From: CALNYS01 sp964639935
GTDB lineage: Bacteria > Planctomycetota > Phycisphaerae > Phycisphaerales > UBA1924
NCBI GenBank assembly: GCA_964639935.1
Contig: CAZXGT010000001.1
Span: 1-64,000 of the forward strand
Length of the DNA: 64,000 bases
Reading direction: 5' to 3'
The notes beneath the pieces are model-generated. The model was not told the DNA's origin and searched no databases. It saw only the letters and a program-made list of their open reading frames with translations. Shown one piece after another: positions 7,816-16,912 of this stretch. The position numbers were made by a program, and so were the translations under genes. Position 1 is the stretch's first letter, and every line of letters starts with the position of its first letter.

Positions 7816-8409
7816 TCACTCGGACGCGCCGGCCTCCTTGTTCGGGGCCACCAGGACCTCATCGACCAGACCGTACGCCTTGGCCTCCTCCGCGGAGAAG
7901 TACTTGTCGCGCTCCGAGTCTTCCTTGATCTGCTCCATGCTCTGGCCGGTGTGCTTCGCGAGGATCCCGTTGAGCAGCGCCTTGGTCTTGATGATCTGCT
8001 CGGCCTGAAGCTTCACGTCCTCGGTCTGGCCGAACACGCCCCCGTAGGGCTGGTGGATCATCACCTTCGCGTGCGGCAGGATGTAGCGCTTCCCGGCGGT
8101 GCCGGCGGTCAGCAGCAGCGAGCCGCCCGAGTAGGCCCGACCCATGCAGTAGGTCGCCACGTCGGAGCTGAGGAACTGCATCGTGTCGTAGATGGCCAGC
8201 GTGTCGTCGACCGAGCCGCCCGGGCTGTTGATGTACAGGTTGATGTCCCGGCCTCGCTTCTCGTTCTCGAGATACAGCATCTGCATCATCACCCGAGCCG
8301 CCGACGAGTAGTTGATCTCTCCGATGAGGAAGACGACGCGATTCTCGAGCAGGAGCTCGTCGATCGTCATCTCGCGGGTCCGCTGATAGCTGACGCCTGC
8401 TGCGGGCAT
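7816..8409 (-). CDS. clpP: ATP-dependent Clp protease proteolytic subunit (first copy)
   Basis: This is the first gene of the clpP pair, 197 residues, with AGGAGA before ATG 8409. NSPGGSVDD (61-69), catalytic S94 in GRAYSGGS, H119 in VMIHQP and D164 in KEDSERDKY are visible. The residues flanking the nucleophile (AYSGG) differ from the usual AASMG seen in the partner gene, so the two subunits probably have different S1 pockets or activity. The divergent neighbour is a phosphodiesterase gene starting at 8677; the 267 bases between must hold both promoters. Confidence 0.95.
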   Translation of the reverse strand: MPAAGVSYQRTREMTIDELLLENRVVFLIGEINYSSAARVMMQMLYLENEKRGRDINLYINSPGGSVDDTLAIYDTMQFLSSDVATYCMGRAYSGGSLLLTAGTAGKRYILPHAKVMIHQPYGGVFGQTEDVKLQAEQIIKTKALLNGILAKHTGQSMEQIKEDSERDKYFSAEEAKAYGLVDEVLVAPNKEAGASE

Positions 8410-8676
8410 GGGTCTCTCCTGAAATCCAACCCCGCGCCCGAGAGGGACGCGGATTCCTGAACGCGCCCGGAGCAAACGTTTCCGGACGCGGGGGGCGATA
8501 CTACGCCACGAAGCGCCCTGGCGCCGAGCCGCGCGGGGGACACGCCTCATCGGCCCCTCGGCGCCTCGAATCGAGCGCTGAACCCGCGCTGACGCGTCCC
8601 GCGTTGCCGCCCCGCGCCCGCTCCCGTAGCATCTCCGGTTCGCCTCAGAGAGTGAGCACACAGGGAACCAACGCGC
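8410..8676. promoter_or_regulatory. Divergent promoter region, clpP / phosphodiesterase
   Basis: This is 267 bases between two divergent starts. The clpP ribosome-binding site lies at its left end. I see no convincing -35/-10 pair or operator; the sequence is as GC-rich as the genes. Confidence 0.4.
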
Positions 8677-9450
8677 ATGGCGCCCACCGCGATCATCAGC
8701 GATATCCATTCCAACGCGGTCGCCCTCCGCGCCGTCCTCGAGGACATCGAGTCCACCGATGCCAAACGCATCATCTGCCTCGGCGACATCATCGGCTACG
8801 GGCCCGAGCCCCTCGAGTCCGTCGACCTCGTCGCCGAGCGGTGCGAGTGGTCCCTCCTGGGCAACCACGATTTCGCCGTGCTCTACGAGCCGACGAACTT
8901 CAACCCCGGCGCCGAGAGCGCGGCCTACTGGACGCGCGACCGCTTCGAGGCCGAGCCCGACGAGGACAAACGCCGCCAGCGTTACGAGTTCCTCGGGCGT
9001 CTGCGCGTTCGCGTCGTCGAGAAGGCCGGCCAGTGGCCGCTGCTGGCCGTCCACGGCTCGCCCCGCAAGCCCATCAACGAGTACATCTTCCCCGACGACG
9101 CCATCAACTCCTACGAGAAGATGCGCCAGGTCTTCGACCGCGTCGACCGCCTCGCCATCGTCGGGCACACCCACGTGCCGGGCGTCTTCACCGATGAGCC
9201 CGACTTCTACCCGCCCGACGAGCTCGGCAACTTCACCTACGCCTTCAACGGGGACGAGAAGGCCATCATCAATGTCGGCTCCGTTGGCCAGCCCCGCGAT
9301 CACGACCCCCGCGCCTCATGGGCGCTCCTCCATGAGGATCGCGTCGAGTTCCGCCGCGTCGAGTACGACGTCGACGCCACCGCCAAGCTCATCTACCAGG
9401 CCGATCGTCTGAGCGACTGGCTCGGCGACCGCCTCTTCGAGGGCCGATAA
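8677..9450 (+). CDS. YfcE/MJ0936-type metallophosphodiesterase
   Basis: All five metallophosphoesterase blocks are present: SDIHSN (8-13), GDIIGYGP (36-43), GNHD (62-65), HGSP (126-129) and GHTHVP (163-168), followed by NVGSVGQPRD, typical of the YfcE/MJ0936 phosphodiesterase branch. These coordinate two metal ions. The natural substrate cannot be read from the sequence. The protein is cytoplasmic, 257 residues. It is transcribed toward yidC, which starts 22 bases after its stop. Confidence 0.9.
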   Translation: MAPTAIISDIHSNAVALRAVLEDIESTDAKRIICLGDIIGYGPEPLESVDLVAERCEWSLLGNHDFAVLYEPTNFNPGAESAAYWTRDRFEAEPDEDKRRQRYEFLGRLRVRVVEKAGQWPLLAVHGSPRKPINEYIFPDDAINSYEKMRQVFDRVDRLAIVGHTHVPGVFTDEPDFYPPDELGNFTYAFNGDEKAIINVGSVGQPRDHDPRASWALLHEDRVEFRRVEYDVDATAKLIYQADRLSDWLGDRLFEGR

Positions 9451-9472
9451 ACCCTCGCCCCTCCGGACCACA

Positions 9473-11731
9473 ATGCCAGCAGCCGAACCCAACAAAGCCC
9501 TCAGGCTCGCCGTCCCGATCATCGTCGCCCTCTTCGGCGTCCTCGTCGTCGTGGGCGTCTTCATAGCGAGCCAGCCCAGCCCGCGGCCGGCGCCGGAGGA
9601 GCAGACGGCCGAACAGCCCGCCGCACCCGACCCGGAGCCCGGCGCCGTCGCCGCGGTCCCCGAGCAGGAGCCCCCGGCGACCGAGCCGGACGCCCCCGAT
9701 CCGGTCGAGCTCGACGCAGGCGAGATCACTCCCGGACCCGCCCCGCGCGTGACCGAGGCGTCCCCGTCCGATCCCGAAGAGGACGCTACGCCGGAGGCCC
9801 CGGTCGCCGAGTTGACGGGCCTCCGCGCCCGCCCGCAGCCCGTCGCCCCGGACCTGCCCAACCTCGGCTCGGACGACCCGGACTCCGACTTCCCGCTCCT
9901 GCTCGCCTTCACGCAGGAGGGCGCCGGCGTCGAGGCCATCGTGCTCCCGAACTACGCCGAGACGCTCGGTTCAGACGAGCGATACGCCATCCAGGAGCGG
10001 ACCACGCTCATCACGCCGGGCGGGCAGTCCTTCACCGTCGCCGCGCTCGCCGCGCGCGGCGTGCGAATCAACGGCGAGTTCGTCGATCTCTTCGGCTCGC
10101 CCGACGCCCCGCTCTGGCGCCCGACGGCGCCCGGGGCCTTCGAGGCGATCATCGAGGACGCCGACGGCGAGCCCGTCGCCCGCGCCGTCCGACGATTCGT
10201 CATCAACCCCGACTCCTACGACATCTCGATCGAGCAGCGGCTCGAGAACCTCACGGCCCGGCCGCTGGACTACCAGTGGATCCAGTACGGCCCGGTCGAC
10301 CTTCCCGAGGATGAGGCCAGCTACCTCCGCGACCCACGCCGCGTCTGGTTCGGGCATCTGCTCCCCGTGGAAACCGACCCCTCCCGGCAGATCGTCGCGC
10401 GCACCGACATCCGCTCCCGACAGTCGGTCATCGACAAGCCGCTCACCGAATCGGGCCTGCTCTGGCCGCCGCCGAGCGCCGCGCCCGGGGCGCAGGAACT
10501 CGTCTTCGCGTCCCTCTCCAACCGCTACTTCGCCTTCGCGGTTCACCCGCAGATGCCCGAGGACGCGCTCGCCTCAGGCCAGCCGATCGACAAGCGCTTC
10601 GAGTCGGCCGCGCAGGTCTACCGCATCCTTCTGCGCGGCGCTCCGGCTCCCAACCTCCCGCCGACGACGCGCCTCGTCCTCGAGCTCCACAGCACGACCA
10701 GAACGCTCGATCCCGGCTCCACCGACGACCTCTCCCTCGCCGCCTACGCCGGACCGCTCTCGCGTCAGACGCTCGGCGCCGAGCCGATCTACGAGGCCCT
10801 CGGGCTCGACGATCTCATCGTCTACAACATCGGCGGGCCCTGCGCCTTTTGCACCTTCCAGCCCCTCGCCCGCGGGCTGCTCTGGTTCCTCTCGATCTTC
10901 CACGACTACATCGTCTTCGACTGGGCGCTGGCGATCATGGTGCTCGTCGTCTTCGTCCGCGGCGTGCTCCACCCCATCACCAAGAAGTCCCAGATCCGCA
11001 TGCAGCGCTTCGGCAAGCAGATGCAGGCGATCGCCCCCAAGCAGAAAAAGCTCCAGGAGAAGTACAAGGACGACCCCAAGAAGCTCCAGCAGGAAATGGC
11101 CCGCCTCATGCGCGAGGAGGGCGTCGACTTCACCGGCGCTCTCGGGTGCCTCCCCATGTTCCTCCAGACGCCCATCTGGATCGCGCTCTACGCGATGCTC
11201 TACTACGCCTTCGACCTCCGGCACGAGGCCGCCTACTTCGGCGTCTTCCAGCAGATCTCCGGCGGCGGGTGGACGTTCCTCGCCGACCTCTCCGCTCCCG
11301 ACCGCTTCATCGACTTCGGGCGATCGATCATCACGCTCCCGCTCCTCGGCGAGATCTCCGCCCTCAACATCCTCCCCCTCGTCCTCGGCGTCGTCTTCTT
11401 CATCCAGCAGAAGTACCTCACCCCGCCGCCCTCGGCCTCCCTCTCCCCCGAGCAGCAGACCCAGCAGAAGATCATGAAGGTGGTCTTCGTCGTGATGTTC
11501 CCGCTCTTCATGTACCAGGCGCCCAGCGGCCTGACGATCTACTTCATCACCAACTCCACCCTCGGCATCCTCGAGAGCCGGTACATCCGGGCGCACATCG
11601 AGAGCCTGCCCGAACCCGAGCCCAGGAAGCCGCGTCCCAAGAAGACCGGCCCGACCGGGCCGAAGAAGCCGCGCAAGCGCGTGCTCAACGAGAACGCCAC
11701 GGGCTTCAAGGAACGTCGCAAGAAGCGCTGA
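9473..11731 (+). CDS. yidC: Membrane protein insertase YidC
   Basis: This protein inserts and folds inner-membrane proteins, alone or with SecYEG. An N-terminal helix (about 9-30) is followed by a long Pro/Glu/Ala-rich linker (about 38-130), a large periplasmic beta domain, and the conserved membrane core starting near FQPLARGLLWFLSIFHDY with the cytoplasmic basic hairpin (about 510-540). The C-terminus is very basic (KKPRKRVLNENATGFKERRKKR, split by Asn/Glu), as in ribosome-binding YidC tails. Length is 752 residues, long because of the linker. ATG 9473 is the first start after the preceding gene. Confidence 0.95.
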   Translation: MPAAEPNKALRLAVPIIVALFGVLVVVGVFIASQPSPRPAPEEQTAEQPAAPDPEPGAVAAVPEQEPPATEPDAPDPVELDAGEITPGPAPRVTEASPSDPEEDATPEAPVAELTGLRARPQPVAPDLPNLGSDDPDSDFPLLLAFTQEGAGVEAIVLPNYAETLGSDERYAIQERTTLITPGGQSFTVAALAARGVRINGEFVDLFGSPDAPLWRPTAPGAFEAIIEDADGEPVARAVRRFVINPDSYDISIEQRLENLTARPLDYQWIQYGPVDLPEDEASYLRDPRRVWFGHLLPVETDPSRQIVARTDIRSRQSVIDKPLTESGLLWPPPSAAPGAQELVFASLSNRYFAFAVHPQMPEDALASGQPIDKRFESAAQVYRILLRGAPAPNLPPTTRLVLELHSTTRTLDPGSTDDLSLAAYAGPLSRQTLGAEPIYEALGLDDLIVYNIGGPCAFCTFQPLARGLLWFLSIFHDYIVFDWALAIMVLVVFVRGVLHPITKKSQIRMQRFGKQMQAIAPKQKKLQEKYKDDPKKLQQEMARLMREEGVDFTGALGCLPMFLQTPIWIALYAMLYYAFDLRHEAAYFGVFQQISGGGWTFLADLSAPDRFIDFGRSIITLPLLGEISALNILPLVLGVVFFIQQKYLTPPPSASLSPEQQTQQKIMKVVFVVMFPLFMYQAPSGLTIYFITNSTLGILESRYIRAHIESLPEPEPRKPRPKKTGPTGPKKPRKRVLNENATGFKERRKKR

Positions 11732-11755
11732 CGCGAAAGCGGGAGGAGCCACGAT

Positions 11756-13069
11756 TTGATCGGCGCGGGAACCATCGCCGCCGTCGCCTCCCCGCCGGGC
11801 CGCTCGCCCCGCGCCATCCTCCGTCTCTCGGGCCCGGACGCGCCCGCGGCCATTCAGAAGCTCGCGAGCCTCGCGTGGACCCGCGGCGTCTTCAAGGCCC
11901 GTCTCGCGCTGCCCGGTCTCGAGCTCCCGGCGCTGGCGATCCTCTACCCGGCTCCGGACTCCTTCACCGGCGAGGACAGCGCCGAGCTGCTCGTGTCCGG
12001 CTCGCCCCACATCGCTCGCGCCGTCCTCGAAGCGCTCCTCGCGATCGACGGCGTCCGACTCGCCGGCCCGGGCGAGTTCAGCGCCCGGGCGTATCTCGCC
12101 GGGCGCCTCACGCTCGAGCAGGCCGAGGGCGTGGCGACGATGATCAGCGCGACCAGCGCCGAGGAAGCCGACGCTGCGCGCCGCCTGCTCTCGGGCGAGG
12201 CCGGCGCCGAGACGCGCGACTGGATCGACCGTCTCGCCACGCTCCTCGCTCTCGTCGAGGCGGGCGTCGATTTCACCGATCAGGAGGACGTCGTGCCCAT
12301 CCCGGCGCCGGAGCTTCTCACGCGCCTGCGCCGGCTCGCGCAGGAGATCGACGCGCGCGTCGCCGGCCCCGCGGTCGAGCCCCCGCCCGAGGGCCCGCTC
12401 GTCGCGCTGGCCGGACCACCGAACGCCGGGAAGACGACCCTCTTCAACGCTCTGCTCGGGCGCGTCCGCGGCGTGGTTTCACGCGAGCCCGGCGCGACGC
12501 GCGACGCGATCGTCGAGCCGCTCCTCGTTCGCGGCGCGCGGGTCCGCCTCGCCGATCTCGCCGGGCTCGATGAAGCCCTCGCCGACCGCTCCGCGCTCGA
12601 CGCGGCGGCGCAGGAGCGAGCGAGGGCCGCGCTGCGCGAGGCCGACGCGATTCTCTGGTGCGACCCGACCGGCCGCTTCGATCATCCGACGCTGCGCAGC
12701 GCGGCGAACGTCGTCCGCGTGCGCACCAAGGCCGACCTGCTCGTCCCGAGCGAGACGCGAGAGGCGCTCGCCGTCTGCGCTCTCGACGGCTTCAATCTTG
12801 ACTCGTTGCGGGAGGCGATCGCCGACGCCGCGCTCGGCGCCGCCGACGCCGCGCCGCGTCGCCGCCGCGCGCTGGTCGGCGCTCTCGTCGCGCTCAGGGA
12901 CGCTCTTGAGGCGCTCGATCGCGCCGGGAGCGAGCGGGAGGTCGAATCGCCCGAGGTCATCGCCGGCGCGCTGCGCGAGGCGCTCGACGCTCTGGGCGAA
13001 CTCGCCGGCGACGTCTCGCCCGACGACATCATCGCCCGCGTCTTTGCGACGTTCTGCGTTGGAAAATAG
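11756..13069 (+). CDS. mnmE: tRNA uridine-5-carboxymethylaminomethyl(34) synthesis GTPase MnmE
   Basis: With MnmG this GTPase modifies the wobble uridine of several tRNAs. An N-terminal folate-binding domain (TIAAVASPPGRSPRAILRLSG start) is followed by a helical domain with an inserted G domain: P-loop GPPNAGKT (220-227), GATRD switch I, DLAGLDE for G3 and TKADL for G4 (usually NKxDL). The C-terminus FCVGK matches the catalytic C-x-G-K tail. The start is TTG at 11756 with GGGAGGAG about 8 bases upstream. Length of 437 is a little below the usual 450. It follows yidC by 24 bases and is likely co-transcribed. mnmG is not in the window. Confidence 0.94.
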   Translation: MIGAGTIAAVASPPGRSPRAILRLSGPDAPAAIQKLASLAWTRGVFKARLALPGLELPALAILYPAPDSFTGEDSAELLVSGSPHIARAVLEALLAIDGVRLAGPGEFSARAYLAGRLTLEQAEGVATMISATSAEEADAARRLLSGEAGAETRDWIDRLATLLALVEAGVDFTDQEDVVPIPAPELLTRLRRLAQEIDARVAGPAVEPPPEGPLVALAGPPNAGKTTLFNALLGRVRGVVSREPGATRDAIVEPLLVRGARVRLADLAGLDEALADRSALDAAAQERARAALREADAILWCDPTGRFDHPTLRSAANVVRVRTKADLLVPSETREALAVCALDGFNLDSLREAIADAALGAADAAPRRRRALVGALVALRDALEALDRAGSEREVESPEVIAGALREALDALGELAGDVSPDDIIARVFATFCVGK

Positions 13070-13071
13070 GG

Positions 13072-13434
13072 CTAGACGTCCTCGTCGAGCCGCTCGATCG
13101 CCGCGTCAAGGAAGGCGTCCAGATAGCGCTCGCAGAACGCCTGCACCGCGGCGATCGTTCGCTCGTGATCCATGCCCCAGACGCAGACCGACAGGTCGTT
13201 CCACTCGAGGTCGGCCTGAATGAGCAGCTGGTCCTCGACCACGAACACGCTCGAGAGTTTGTCCCCGAGGAACGCCGAGAGAGCGTTGACGCCGGGGCCC
13301 CCGATGCTGACCGTCGGGCACTCGCCGATGGATTCATCGTTGAGGCGCCACACGTCCGAGCACACGACCGGGTCGAGCGGGGGGTCCTCGCCGAAGCGAT
13401 CGCTCAGACGGCGCTCGATCTCCTCGCGGAGCAT
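13072..13434 (-). CDS. Conserved-looking hypothetical protein with unclear start
   Basis: The first ATG (13434) gives 120 residues, alpha/beta in character, acidic, with no recognised motif. The same frame stays open for 41 more codons, right up to the nnrD stop at 13556, and these read like real protein (DIQLGPHQIETD, LLLIAVGAHLRAEIGDRPLAY). No ATG, GTG or TTG occurs in that stretch; a CTG at 13497 or an ATC at 13551 are the only near-cognate options. The true start is probably upstream of 13434. The gene abuts mnmE convergently (2 bases between stops) and would be the last gene of the nnrD operon. Confidence 0.65.
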   Translation of the reverse strand: MLREEIERRLSDRFGEDPPLDPVVCSDVWRLNDESIGECPTVSIGGPGVNALSAFLGDKLSSVFVVEDQLLIQADLEWNDLSVCVWGMDHERTIAAVQAFCERYLDAFLDAAIERLDEDV

Positions 13435-13555
13435 GTAGGCGAGCGGTCGGTCGCCGATCTCCGCGCGAAGGTGCGCGCCGACGGCGATCAGGAGCAGCCG
13501 ATCCGTCTCGATCTGATGCGGGCCGAGCTGGATGTCCGGGTGGGTGTCGATGCGG

Positions 13556-14476
13556 TCAGTGTAGCCCGGGGCGCCGCGCCTCGACGGCGGCGGGGAGCCG
13601 CTCGAGCAGGTCGGTCGCGAGCATCCCCCCGGTCGCGCCGGCGTCGTGACACCACGACCGAGCGGCCTCCGCGTGGGCGATCACCGCGTGGATCGCGCAC
13701 GCTCGCACGCCGATCTCCCCCGCATGACCCGCCAGGAGCGCCCCGATCACCCCCGAGAGCACGTCGCCCGTCCCGCCCGTGGCCAGCGCCGGGTTCTCCG
13801 CGTCGTGCGTCCACGTCCCTGCGGCGTCGGCCACCACGGTCCGCGCTCCCTTGAGCACGACGACCGCGCCGAGAAACGCCGCGAGCCGCTGCGCCGCGGA
13901 CGCCCGCGTCTCGGGGTCGACCGGGTCGCCCTCGAGTCCGAGCGACGTCGCCAGCCGCCTCCACTCGCCCGGGTGCGGCGTCAGCACGCACGTCGCCCGC
14001 ACGTCCCGCTGCGCCTCGGGCGTGCGCGACAGCATCGTCAGCGCCCCTGCGTCGAGCACCACCGGGACCTCCTCCTGCGCGATCGCCTGAAGCGTCAGCG
14101 CCCGCGACGCCTCGCTCGCGCAGAGCCCCGGCCCGACCACCAGCGCGTCGGCGCTCCGGGTCGTCTCGGCCAGTCGCGACGCCGCCGCGCTCGCGACGAT
14201 CTCACCGGCGCGATCCACCGGGAGCGGAACCCCCGTGCACACCGGCGCGATCGCCAGCGCCGCGTCCACGATCGGTTCGGGCATCCCGAGCATCGCCAGC
14301 CCCGCTCCGGCGCGCAGAGCGCCGAGCGCCGCCAGCGCCGGCGCCCCGATCATCCGGGGCACCGCGCGCTCCGCGCCCATCGCGCACCCGCCGAACACCG
14401 CGACCGTGCCGAAGGTCCCCTTGTGCCCGCGCGGGTCGCGCGCCGGCAGCGGCGGGATGTCGCCCCCGTGAGTCAC
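13556..14476 (-). CDS. nnrD: ADP/ATP-dependent NAD(P)H-hydrate dehydratase
   Basis: This is a ribokinase-like repair enzyme that dehydrates damaged NAD(P)H hydrates. Motifs are HKGTFGTVAVFGG (18-30), LDAGAL (141-146), TPHPGEW (166-172) and the nucleotide and catalytic motif GGTGDVL (234-240). Only this domain is present; the NnrE epimerase half found in many bifunctional homologues is missing from the protein. The GTG at 14476 overlaps the stop of the upstream transglutaminase gene (GTGA), so translation is coupled. Length is 306 residues. Confidence 0.92.
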   Translation of the reverse strand: MTHGGDIPPLPARDPRGHKGTFGTVAVFGGCAMGAERAVPRMIGAPALAALGALRAGAGLAMLGMPEPIVDAALAIAPVCTGVPLPVDRAGEIVASAAASRLAETTRSADALVVGPGLCASEASRALTLQAIAQEEVPVVLDAGALTMLSRTPEAQRDVRATCVLTPHPGEWRRLATSLGLEGDPVDPETRASAAQRLAAFLGAVVVLKGARTVVADAAGTWTHDAENPALATGGTGDVLSGVIGALLAGHAGEIGVRACAIHAVIAHAEAARSWCHDAGATGGMLATDLLERLPAAVEARRPGLH

Positions 14477-15936
14477 TCGATCCACACCGTTTCGATCTCG
14501 AGCGTCCCGATGAGCGGCGTGATCTCGACCAGCGAGTTCACCAGCCCGCCGTCGGTCATGGGCGACGCCGAGATCGCGATGTGCGCCGCATCGAACGCCC
14601 GGTCGCCCGAGAGCGTCGCATCGAGATCGATCCACCGGCCGTCGACGTGAGCCTGCGTCCACACGTGATAACCGAAGACGTCCCGCGCCCCCGCGAACGC
14701 CTGCGTGTACACCAGCCCGCTCACCACCCGCGACGGGATGTTCGCCGCGCGAAGCAGCGCCGCGAGCAGCACGCCGTGCTCCGAGCAGTCGCCCTCACCC
14801 GTTCGCGCCACCTCAGACGCCGACGCGAACCCCACCCCGAGCGACTTCTCGTCGATGAACCCGTGCGCGAACCGCCAGAGCGCCACCGCCCGATCGATCG
14901 CCGTGTCGGGCGCGCCCTCGAGCGCCCTCGCCTTGAGCTGCGTGATCACCCCGTCGTCGGCCGCGATCATCGACGAGCTCGCCAGGTGCTCCGGCCGCGC
15001 CCGCGCATCGTCCACCCGCGAGAGATCCACCAGCACGCGCACCGACCCGTCCTCGAGCCGCTCGGCCCGCTGCGCGCCGCCCGAGAACGCCGGGATCTTC
15101 TGGCCCTCGGCGCGCAGAATGAACTCCGCCCGCGTCGCCCGTCGCGGGCTCTCGATCGGCGCTCCCGTCGGCCTGACGAATGTGCTGGCCATCATCTCGG
15201 GCGGATCCAGCTCCGCCAGCGCGAGCTCCTTCTCCGCCGCGATCACCTTGAGCGTCATCGCACCGAAACGCTGCTCCGTCACCAACGCCCGCCCGTCAAG
15301 ATCCGTCCACTGCGCCGACGACTGCCCCGGCGCCATCGACGTCTCCACGCTCGTCCGCAGCGCCGGAACCGTCTTCCCGAACACCTCGATGTTCTCCCGG
15401 CCCTCCACCACCATCGTCGTTTCGATCGGCGCCGGGCCCGCGATCGGCGTCACCATCCGCACCGTCACCGCCTCCGCGCCCCGCTCAAGCTGCTCGGCAA
15501 TAAACGCCTGCGCCTCTAGCGGCGTCAGCCACTCCCCCTCCGGGAGCGGCATCGTCTGCGTGAACTCCCGCCCCGCGTTGCTCGCCGTCATCTCGAGGCC
15601 CTCGTCGGTAAAGACGAACCGCGTCGTCACCGGCGCCTGCCCGAGCCGCTGGGTCATCGACATCTCGATCGGCTCGCCGTCCTCGGTCTCCAGGAACGAC
15701 GTCTCGATCCCCACCGACGCCTGCTGCCCCCCGCGACCAAACGACAGCCGCATCTCCATCCCCGTCTCGAGACCACGCTCCGTCTCGCGAACAAAGTCTC
15801 GCATCCAACCCGAGCGCTGGCCGTCAAGCTCGACCACGTACCAGTCCTCCCGCGGCGTGACCTCGACCGCCAGCGCCGGCGCCACGACCGAGAGAAGAAA
15901 CACAAGCGGCAGCATCAAACGGCGAATCATCAGCAT
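14473..15936 (-). CDS. Secreted transglutaminase-like protein
   Basis: A signal peptide (MIRRLML then a hydrophobic core to APALA, about residues 1-23) precedes some 300 residues of beta-rich sequence and a C-terminal transglutaminase-core domain. The catalytic triad reads C384 in TGEGDCSEHG, H424 in GYHVWTQAHV and D439 in WIDLDATL. Such domains act as peptidases or amide-forming enzymes outside the cytoplasm; substrate unknown. ATG 15936 has GGAGG seven bases upstream; ATG 15960, with GGGAGGG, is a good alternative. Coupled to nnrD by a 4-base overlap. Confidence 0.88.
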   Translation of the reverse strand: MLMIRRLMLPLVFLLSVVAPALAVEVTPREDWYVVELDGQRSGWMRDFVRETERGLETGMEMRLSFGRGGQQASVGIETSFLETEDGEPIEMSMTQRLGQAPVTTRFVFTDEGLEMTASNAGREFTQTMPLPEGEWLTPLEAQAFIAEQLERGAEAVTVRMVTPIAGPAPIETTMVVEGRENIEVFGKTVPALRTSVETSMAPGQSSAQWTDLDGRALVTEQRFGAMTLKVIAAEKELALAELDPPEMMASTFVRPTGAPIESPRRATRAEFILRAEGQKIPAFSGGAQRAERLEDGSVRVLVDLSRVDDARARPEHLASSSMIAADDGVITQLKARALEGAPDTAIDRAVALWRFAHGFIDEKSLGVGFASASEVARTGEGDCSEHGVLLAALLRAANIPSRVVSGLVYTQAFAGARDVFGYHVWTQAHVDGRWIDLDATLSGDRAFDAAHIAISASPMTDGGLVNSLVEITPLIGTLEIETVWIE

Positions 15937-16059
15937 CACAAGGCCTCCGGATAATCTCATCGTAGAGCCCTCCCGCCCATCCAGCGCCGCGCCGCCCCCC
16001 GCGCCGGCGCTTCCTTCCCGCGTTGGCATGCGTCTCGCCCGACCTCTACCCTTCCCTCC

Positions 16060-16836
16060 ATGATCGACACGCACTGCCACCTCACCTTCCCGCAGTACGA
16101 GGGCCGGCTCGCCCAGGTGCTCAAGGACGCCGCCGCCGAGGGCGTCACCGGCGCCATCACGATCTCCACCACCCACGCCGACGCCGCCAACGCCCTTGAG
16201 CTCGCCGAACGCTACGACCGCATCTGGTGCTCCGCCGGCGTCCACCCGCTCTACTCACATGAGTTCCCGCACGACTGGGGGGAGATCGAGCGCATCATCC
16301 GCCACGAGAAGTGCGTCGCATGGGGCGAGCTCGGGCTCGACAACCACTACGACGAGCCCGCGAAGTCAACACAGCTCGCCGTCCTCGAGGAGCAGCTCGA
16401 CGTCATCGCCCGCGCTCGCCCCGAGATCGACAAGCCCGTCATTCTCCACTGCCGCGAGGCCTACGCGGAGCTCATCCCGATCCTCGAGAAATCCCTCATC
16501 CCCGCCGAGAGGTTCGTCTTCCACTGCTTCACCGCCGGCGCGGACGACGCCCGCCGCTGCCTCGACTTCGGCGCCATGCTCTCCTTCACCGGACAGGTCA
16601 CCTTCAAGAACGCGACCGAGGCGCAGGAGTCAGCCAAACTCGCGCCGCTCGACCGCATCATGGTCGAGACCGACGCCCCCTTCATGACGCCCGCGCCCTA
16701 CCGCAAAGTTCGCACCTGCGAACCGAAGTTCGCCGCCGTCACCGCCAAGTTCCTTGCCGACCTCCGCGGCGATGCGTGGGAAAGCTTCGAGCGAGCGATC
16801 AGCGAGAACACCCAGCGCTTCTTCGGCGTCAGCTAG
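16060..16836 (+). CDS. TatD-family metal-dependent hydrolase
   Basis: This is an amidohydrolase-fold nuclease or deacylase. Metal ligands are visible in order: IDTHCHL (H5, H7), a Glu in VAWGELGLD, VILHCRE, FHCFTAG and the Asp of VETDAPFMTP. Length of 258 residues is standard. TatD proteins degrade DNA with 3'-5' exonuclease activity in other bacteria; Planctomycete homologues are uncharacterised. ATG 16060 follows immediately on the short divergent spacer to the transglutaminase gene. The alternative name would be YabD/YcfH-type deoxyribonuclease. Confidence 0.9.
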   Translation: MIDTHCHLTFPQYEGRLAQVLKDAAAEGVTGAITISTTHADAANALELAERYDRIWCSAGVHPLYSHEFPHDWGEIERIIRHEKCVAWGELGLDNHYDEPAKSTQLAVLEEQLDVIARARPEIDKPVILHCREAYAELIPILEKSLIPAERFVFHCFTAGADDARRCLDFGAMLSFTGQVTFKNATEAQESAKLAPLDRIMVETDAPFMTPAPYRKVRTCEPKFAAVTAKFLADLRGDAWESFERAISENTQRFFGVS

Positions 16837-16912
16837 AACGATCCCAAGCAAATCGTTCGGGCGCCACGACACGCCGTCCGCGGCGCGTCGTGTTCAGACC
16901 GGCGGATCCTCG

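Noticed and set aside
8410..9303. N-terminal extension of the first clpP to about 9303
   Set aside because: The extension is antisense to a phosphodiesterase gene with complete motifs; the ATG at 8409 with a good ribosome-binding site is the proper start.
10574..12010. Open frame of 478 codons on the minus strand, antisense to yidC and mnmE
   Set aside because: It mirrors the coding strand of two well-recognised genes; Glu/Asp/Val composition is that of a shadow frame.
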